A DNA stretch of 64,000 nucleotides, taken from contig NZ_JNVB01000020.1 of assembly GCF_000770305.1 (NCBI RefSeq), positions 1-64,000 of the forward strand, written 5' to 3'. This stretch comes from Erwinia oleae (lineage in GTDB: Bacteria; Pseudomonadota; Gammaproteobacteria; Enterobacterales; Enterobacteriaceae). The notes under the pieces were generated by a model that saw only the letters and a program-made list of their open reading frames with translations, was not told the DNA's origin and did no database searches. The stretch's first letter is position 1, and each line of letters starts with the position of its first letter. This document shows positions 60,085 to 64,000 of the stretch, one piece after another. The position numbers and the translations under genes were made by a program.

Positions 60085-60555
60085 CTACGGCTCGCTACCC
60101 GGCTCTAACAAAATCGCGCCGGTGCCGCGCTCGCTGAGCCGGTCACCGGGGTTGCGTAGCGGGCAATCCGCCATCGACAGGCAGCCACAACCGATGCAGC
60201 CGTCCAGATCGTCCCGGAGCCGCGCCAGCGTTTCGATGCGCCTGTCGAGTTCTTCTCGCCAGCGTTCGGTCAGCACCTTCCACTCTTTTGACGACATGCG
60301 TTCGCCGGGAGGAAACTGCGCCAGGTGCTCGCCGATGGTGGCCAGCGGAATGCCTATACGCTGAGCGATTTTAATAATCGCCACGCGTCGCAGCACGTCG
60401 CGATGATAACGCCGCTGGTTTCCGTTGTTGCGAAAACTGCTGATTAAGCCTTTGCTTTCATAGAAATGCAGTGCTGAAACGGCTACCCCGCAGCGCTGCG
60501 CTACATCGCCCGGCGTAAGTTCGCGCTTGTTAAGGTTATTGCGACTTTTTTTCAT
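60085..60555 (-). CDS. soxR: Redox-sensitive transcriptional activator SoxR
   Basis: 156-residue MerR-family iron-sulfur sensor. The N-terminal winged helix ([38 protein letters not shown]) and dimer helix are followed by the [2Fe-2S] ligands [12 protein letters not shown] (C-x2-C-x-C-x5-C). Oxidation of the cluster by redox-cycling compounds activates soxS. Divergent from soxS with a canonical operator between. Complete. Confidence 0.97.
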   Translation of the reverse strand: MKKSRNNLNKRELTPGDVAQRCGVAVSALHFYESKGLISSFRNNGNQRRYHRDVLRRVAIIKIAQRIGIPLATIGEHLAQFPPGERMSSKEWKVLTERWREELDRRIETLARLRDDLDGCIGCGCLSMADCPLRNPGDRLSERGTGAILLEPGSEP

Positions 60556-60562
60556 TTGGCAC

Positions 60563-60593
60563 TTTACCTCAAGTTAACTTGAGGAATTATACT
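60563..60593 (+). promoter_or_regulatory. soxS promoter with SoxR operator
   Basis: The perfect 18-bp palindrome CCTCAAGTTAACTTGAGG (60567-60584) lies between a -35 TTTACC (60563-60568) and a -10 TATACT (60588-60593). The spacer is 19 bp, the overlong MerR-type spacing that SoxR corrects by twisting the DNA. Confidence 0.95.
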
Positions 60594-60674
60594 CATCAGC
60601 CATCAGGAAGGCGAAGCTTCTCAACTCTTTTTTCAATTAATGACCCGTTCCCATCACTCAGGGAGAAAAGACGT

Positions 60675-61082
60675 ATGCACGACGACATCATTCACACCCT
60701 TACCGACTGGATCGACAGCAATCTGGATAAATCCCTCTCCATCAATGAGGTCGCCGCGAAGTCTGGCTACTCCAAGTGGCATCTTCAGCGTATTTTCCGC
60801 TCGGTGACTAAAAAGACATTAGGCAACTATATTCGTGAACGTCGCCTGACCAGGGCGGCAGAAGCGTTGCGGCAGACGCAGCGGCCGGTTTTCGATATCG
60901 CCATGCAGTATGGTTACGATTCTCAGCAAACCTTCTCACGCGTTTTTCGTCGACAGTTCTCGCAGACGCCGACAGCTTACCGCCATACCATGCGCCGCCA
61001 GCCGCTACCGCACTATCATTTTGACTGCGGCGCGTCGGCTGCGAACTGGCGCGCAAACGACGACTGTTCTCAGGCCTGCTGA
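60675..61082 (+). CDS. soxS: AraC-family superoxide-response activator SoxS
   Basis: 135-residue activator; E. coli SoxS has 107 residues. The core MHDDIIHTLTDWIDSNLDKSLSINEVAAKSGYSKWHLQRIFRSVTKKTLGNYIRERRLTRAAEALR, then FDIAMQYGYDSQQTFSRVFRRQFSQTPTAYRHT, is very close to SoxS. The C-terminus is longer by about 28 residues (DCGASAANWRANDDCSQAC). The start at 60675 matches the family; the frame extends 32 codons upstream into the promoter. Controlled by SoxR. Confidence 0.95.
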   Translation: MHDDIIHTLTDWIDSNLDKSLSINEVAAKSGYSKWHLQRIFRSVTKKTLGNYIRERRLTRAAEALRQTQRPVFDIAMQYGYDSQQTFSRVFRRQFSQTPTAYRHTMRRQPLPHYHFDCGASAANWRANDDCSQAC

Positions 61083-61368
61083 TTGTCTCTTCGCCCCGAT
61101 ATTCCTCTGTGCTGTCGGGGCGGCGGACGCATCATTACCCTTCCTCCGCTTTAATTTCCCCGGCACGCGCTCGCTGATGCCTTTGTTACTACCATACCAG
61201 GTTCAAAATTTGTTCAAAATTTAAAATACGGTGATATAATGTGACCTGCGTCACACTTATAAGACAGCTTATGTCTGATTTTAACGCAGGCTTCCCTGGC
61301 AACCTGCCGCTCGAATCGCGTGACGTCATTTTTGTTGGGGCTGATATAGCGTGGAGTAGATAAAGCTT

Positions 61369-61650
61369 ATGGGTACGTTGACCGCCGGCGTGGTGATGAT
61401 GAGATGGGAACTGATTAGCGCCGTGATGATGTTTTTTGCCAGTACATTTAACGTTAAATGCCGCCAGACCAGTCACAACGTGATGGCATTCGTCTTTACC
61501 AGCATCGGTATCGGCATGTCCTGCTGGTTCGTCACCGGCCTGCTGGGGATCACGTTAAGCATGGCGAATTTACATCACATCTGGTACATCGTCCGCGATG
61601 CGTTTATTAACGTCATGAACAACACGCCAGCCAATTTTCCTATGCCGTGA
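61369..61650 (+). CDS. yjcB: YjcB family membrane protein
   Basis: 93-residue protein with two hydrophobic segments (WELISAVMMFFASTFNV and SCWFVTGLLGITLSMA). The start MGTLTAGVVMMRWELISAVMMFFASTFN closely follows E. coli YjcB, which also lies near soxRS. Function unknown. GGAG lies about 12 nt upstream. Confidence 0.9.
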   Translation: MGTLTAGVVMMRWELISAVMMFFASTFNVKCRQTSHNVMAFVFTSIGIGMSCWFVTGLLGITLSMANLHHIWYIVRDAFINVMNNTPANFPMP

Positions 61651-61685
61651 GCATAAGGCGCCGCCGATCGCGGCGCAGTGTGTGT

Positions 61686-62645
61686 TTAAATTTTCTTCAA
61701 CACGGCAGGGATCGTCGTGATATCCGCTGGCTGGTAATTTTGCGATGGCGTGTTTGGCTTATTTTCCTGAAGCCACATGTCGCCCATCAGCTTATCCAGC
61801 CCCTGTCCCAGACCCGTGACCATTCCCGCGCCGGGCGTAAAGGTCAGTTCGCCAAAGAAGATCTGGCCTTCGTTAATATACCAGTCAACGCGCACGTAAT
61901 CGAAATCAGCCGCCAGCTTTTTACTCAGATCAAGCGCCCTTTCCAGGGTTTCCAGTTCACTGCTGATATCCAGCCCGGTATCACGAATTTTATAAAAACA
62001 CTGGGTCAGATTGTTAACGTAAAAGTTCATCGATAACGGTGAGTTGCCACAACGGTTATAGATAACCTGAAGCACATACTCAAAGTTCCCATCTTTTTTG
62101 TTGAACATATGGAACTTATAGTCAATGGCGGCGAATTTTCCGTCGCCGATATATTGTTCCACCAGTATCCGCGGCTTGATATAACGGTAGTGAATTTCGC
62201 GTGCCTCATACGAGAAGTCGCGACTCAGCCATTCATCACAGCGTTTAATCAGCAACTGCTTCTGTATGCTGTCCGGTTCTTCAAGCAGTATTTCAACCAT
62301 ACCTGAACCGTGATTTGGCTTAATAACGGTATTTTTTAACGACTTGAGTCCAAGCAGCGTACGCGGATCGGCCGTTTCATGCAGCAGTGGTATTAAGTAC
62401 TCATCACCGATAGTATGCGAAATATAGTCTCTGACTAAATACTTGTCTGAAAGTGCTCCGTATCGAACATAATCTCCCATGATAAATTTCCTGTAGAGAA
62501 CTTTTTCATTGAAAAGCTTTGGTCGATGAAGGTTAGGCAGCTTTTTAAATCTGTGTAAATAATAGATTCGATCCTGATAAGACCATGGAATTTTCTTAAA
62601 AAGATAGAGTGCGCCTTTTCTCAATTCTTTTTTGAGATTAAACAT
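61686..62645 (-). CDS. TupA-like ATP-grasp amidoligase
   Basis: 319-residue ATP-grasp fold protein of the TupA-like family found in capsule and O-antigen loci, where it probably attaches amino acids to glycans. Key parts are FNEKVLYRKFIMGDYVRYGALSDKYLVRDYI, TVIKPNHGSGMVEIL (ATP-binding Lys), RILVEQYIGDGKFAAIDYKFHMF, and DYVRVDWYINEGQIFFGELTFTPGAGM (metal-binding Asp/Glu). The ATG at 62645 has GAGG at 6 nt; the ATG at 62657 overlaps the flippase stop. Follows the flippase gene directly. Confidence 0.87.
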   Translation of the reverse strand: MFNLKKELRKGALYLFKKIPWSYQDRIYYLHRFKKLPNLHRPKLFNEKVLYRKFIMGDYVRYGALSDKYLVRDYISHTIGDEYLIPLLHETADPRTLLGLKSLKNTVIKPNHGSGMVEILLEEPDSIQKQLLIKRCDEWLSRDFSYEAREIHYRYIKPRILVEQYIGDGKFAAIDYKFHMFNKKDGNFEYVLQVIYNRCGNSPLSMNFYVNNLTQCFYKIRDTGLDISSELETLERALDLSKKLAADFDYVRVDWYINEGQIFFGELTFTPGAGMVTGLGQGLDKLMGDMWLQENKPNTPSQNYQPADITTIPAVLKKI

Positions 62646-62653
62646 TTTTGGCC

Positions 62654-63910
62654 TCATTTGTATATTTTGTAGTTTAGTGAGGAAAGCTGTATTTTAAGAA
62701 TAATTGCATTCTTAAAGAAATAGTTCATTACGGTAAGAGATAAGAGTTCAGTAATAAGAACGCTCCAGGCTGCGCCTGTTAATCCCCAGGAACGGATGAA
62801 AAACCAGTTGGTTGCCACGCTAATTACCACCAGCAAGATCACCTTCACCAGCAGGTAATTAAAACCCCCTTCTTTCACCATATAGCGATATGCCACTGTT
62901 CCCATTGCCGATAAGCAGGTTGCCAACGACAATAACGTAACGAGATCTCCTGATTCTGTGTAGTCATGCCCGTAAAGGGTAGTGATGATTTCCTCGCCAA
63001 AAAGCGCAACGATCAAAAGCATCAAAAACGAAACTGCCATAACATAACCATTCAGCCTCGCGGCCAGTTTTACTGCAACATCCGCGCGCTCTCTGAAGAT
63101 TTCAGAAAAACAGGATGTGATGATCGCCACAGGAATAAAGATCCATGAGGCCGAAATCGTATTCGCGGCGGTAAACAAGCCCAGTTCATGCGCTGAACCC
63201 ACACCCACCAAAAAAAACTGCGCCAGCTTGACCTGAATGGAGATAAAGACGCTGGAAATTGCCAGCGGCAGGCCTGCGTGCAGCAGATAACGCAGATAGC
63301 TTTTTTGCTTTCGCTTTGGCGGAAGCGTAATGCTGTTGGCCTGATAAAACATGCTGCGTTTGATCAGGTATGGCACCAGCGTAACCGCAACAATCGACAG
63401 CGACAGCAGCAGCGGGCTGAGCCTTAACCAGGCCACGGCGAAGCTGATAGCAAAGCTCAGCAGCATACCGATGGCGTTGGCAATGGTGTTCATACGTGAC
63501 GCCAGACGCGCGTTATTGTAAACGCTGAAAATATCCTGGGTAACGAACAACGCTGCGAAAAAAGAAGCAACGGCGAACACCAGAAAATTTTCTCGCATGG
63601 TCAGCCAGATGTACAGCAGCACCGGTGCAGAAAGTAACAATAACAGCGCCATACGGAGCCGTTTTGCCACAGCCATCAGCCGTATCCCTCGTGGTGCACT
63701 TTTGCTAATACTCTTAAACAGAATAGTTTCAGTACCAAATATGGCGACGGCCTGAACAATTGAAAAAAGTGATGCAGAAAATGCTATTTGTCCAAAAACG
63801 GATGGACCAAAGGATTTTGCAACATAGGATGTAACAAATATCACGCCGAATACGGAAACGATTTTTTCCGACATCATCCAGACGGCGTTGGACATAACAC
63901 TGTGTTTCAT
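62654..63910 (-). CDS. Polysaccharide flippase (MATE/Wzx-like)
   Basis: 418-residue inner-membrane protein with about 12-14 helices. The start MKHSVMSNAVWMMSEKIVSVFGVIFVTSYVAKSFGPSVFGQIAFSASLFSIVQ is typical of Wzx/RfbX flippases that translocate lipid-linked sugar repeats. The ATG at 63910 follows AAAGGATG; a GTG at 63946 is an alternative with no better site. Coupled to the TupA-like gene (overlap region 62654-62657). Probably part of a larger surface-glycan locus to the right. Confidence 0.88.
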   Translation of the reverse strand: MKHSVMSNAVWMMSEKIVSVFGVIFVTSYVAKSFGPSVFGQIAFSASLFSIVQAVAIFGTETILFKSISKSAPRGIRLMAVAKRLRMALLLLLSAPVLLYIWLTMRENFLVFAVASFFAALFVTQDIFSVYNNARLASRMNTIANAIGMLLSFAISFAVAWLRLSPLLLSLSIVAVTLVPYLIKRSMFYQANSITLPPKRKQKSYLRYLLHAGLPLAISSVFISIQVKLAQFFLVGVGSAHELGLFTAANTISASWIFIPVAIITSCFSEIFRERADVAVKLAARLNGYVMAVSFLMLLIVALFGEEIITTLYGHDYTESGDLVTLLSLATCLSAMGTVAYRYMVKEGGFNYLLVKVILLVVISVATNWFFIRSWGLTGAAWSVLITELLSLTVMNYFFKNAIILKIQLSSLNYKIYK

Positions 63911-64000
63911 CGAAGCATCCTTTGAAATTCTGTCTGCGTTTACCACATCCGTGTTTACTTCAAAAAATCTCGCCTGGCATTGGCCTGCGAAAAAAATGAT

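Noticed and set aside
1-64000. tRNA/rRNA genes or attachment sites
   Set aside because: I looked for tRNA-like cloverleaf ends and for repeats flanking the ICE joint and the fimbrial island and saw none I could support; a tRNA-finding program was not available.

Overview
The window looks like the chromosome of a gamma-proteobacterium of order Enterobacterales. It most resembles Erwiniaceae (Pantoea/Mixta/Erwinia-like), but the genus is inferred from gene content and was not tested. The core blocks acs-yjcH-actP, gltP, yjcE, ghxP, soxR/soxS and yjcB match E. coli neighbours in sequence, and partly in order. The GMC-type gluconate dehydrogenase, the DUF3289/DUF943 array and the DcrB-like protein fit plant- or insect-associated relatives.

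Layout. (1) 1-3340, minus strand: the broken end of an integrative conjugative element (ICE) of the SPI-7/PFGI-1 type. It carries topB (running off the left edge), a lipoprotein, a PFL_4669/AcaB-like protein, a 36-bp repeat array and the 3' half of an STY4528-type replication gene. This last gene is joined directly to the 3' end of a chromosomal quinone oxidoreductase gene. (2) 3.3-4.8 kb: that oxidoreductase and its divergent MarR regulator. (3) 4.9-18.1 kb: an AT-richer accessory island with an IprA-like regulator, a LuxR/RcsB-like regulator, a complete type I secretion apparatus (TolC-like protein, HlyD-like adaptor, C39-peptidase ABC exporter), two small double-glycine-leader peptides, a four-gene chaperone-usher fimbrial operon and a DUF1795 protein. 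(4) 18.3-20.5 kb: an SOS-controlled umuD with no umuC, then qorB with its HxlR regulator. (5) 20.7-26.2 kb: an IclR-controlled operon of OPT transporter, DUF1177, AroM-like, PepE and Asp/Glu racemase-like genes, probably for uptake and breakdown of a peptide-like compound. (6) 26.2-33.2 kb: trehalase, two LysR regulators, a YrdC-like protein, a PRISE-type reductase and a RES/Xre toxin-antitoxin pair. (7) 33.3-43.4 kb: three-subunit membrane gluconate-type dehydrogenase, a PAS-GGDEF-EAL protein, dihydroxyacetone kinase and an Aer-like chemoreceptor. (8) 43.6-52.4 kb: gltP, acs-yjcH-actP, yfaZ and cidAB with a LysR regulator. (9) 52.6-55.9 kb: one DUF3289 gene followed by four DUF943 genes in an ABAB tandem array, with DUF3289 3' remnants between copies. 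(10) 55.9-61.7 kb: yjcE, ghxP, a GST, soxR, soxS and yjcB. (11) 61.7-64 kb: a TupA-like ATP-grasp protein and a flippase, probably part of a surface-polysaccharide locus running off the right edge.

The strongest candidate for an undescribed system is the secretion-peptide-fimbria island at 6.4-18.1 kb. A C39 exporter with intact catalytic residues sits directly upstream of two VSGG-leader peptides, with no recognisable immunity gene and a fimbrial operon on the same strand. Its LuxR-type regulator has Glu where the phosphoacceptor Asp should be. The second candidate is the DUF3289/DUF943 array, which looks like a toxin-immunity locus expanded by duplication and gene conversion. No tRNA, rRNA, CRISPR array or complete insertion sequence was seen.
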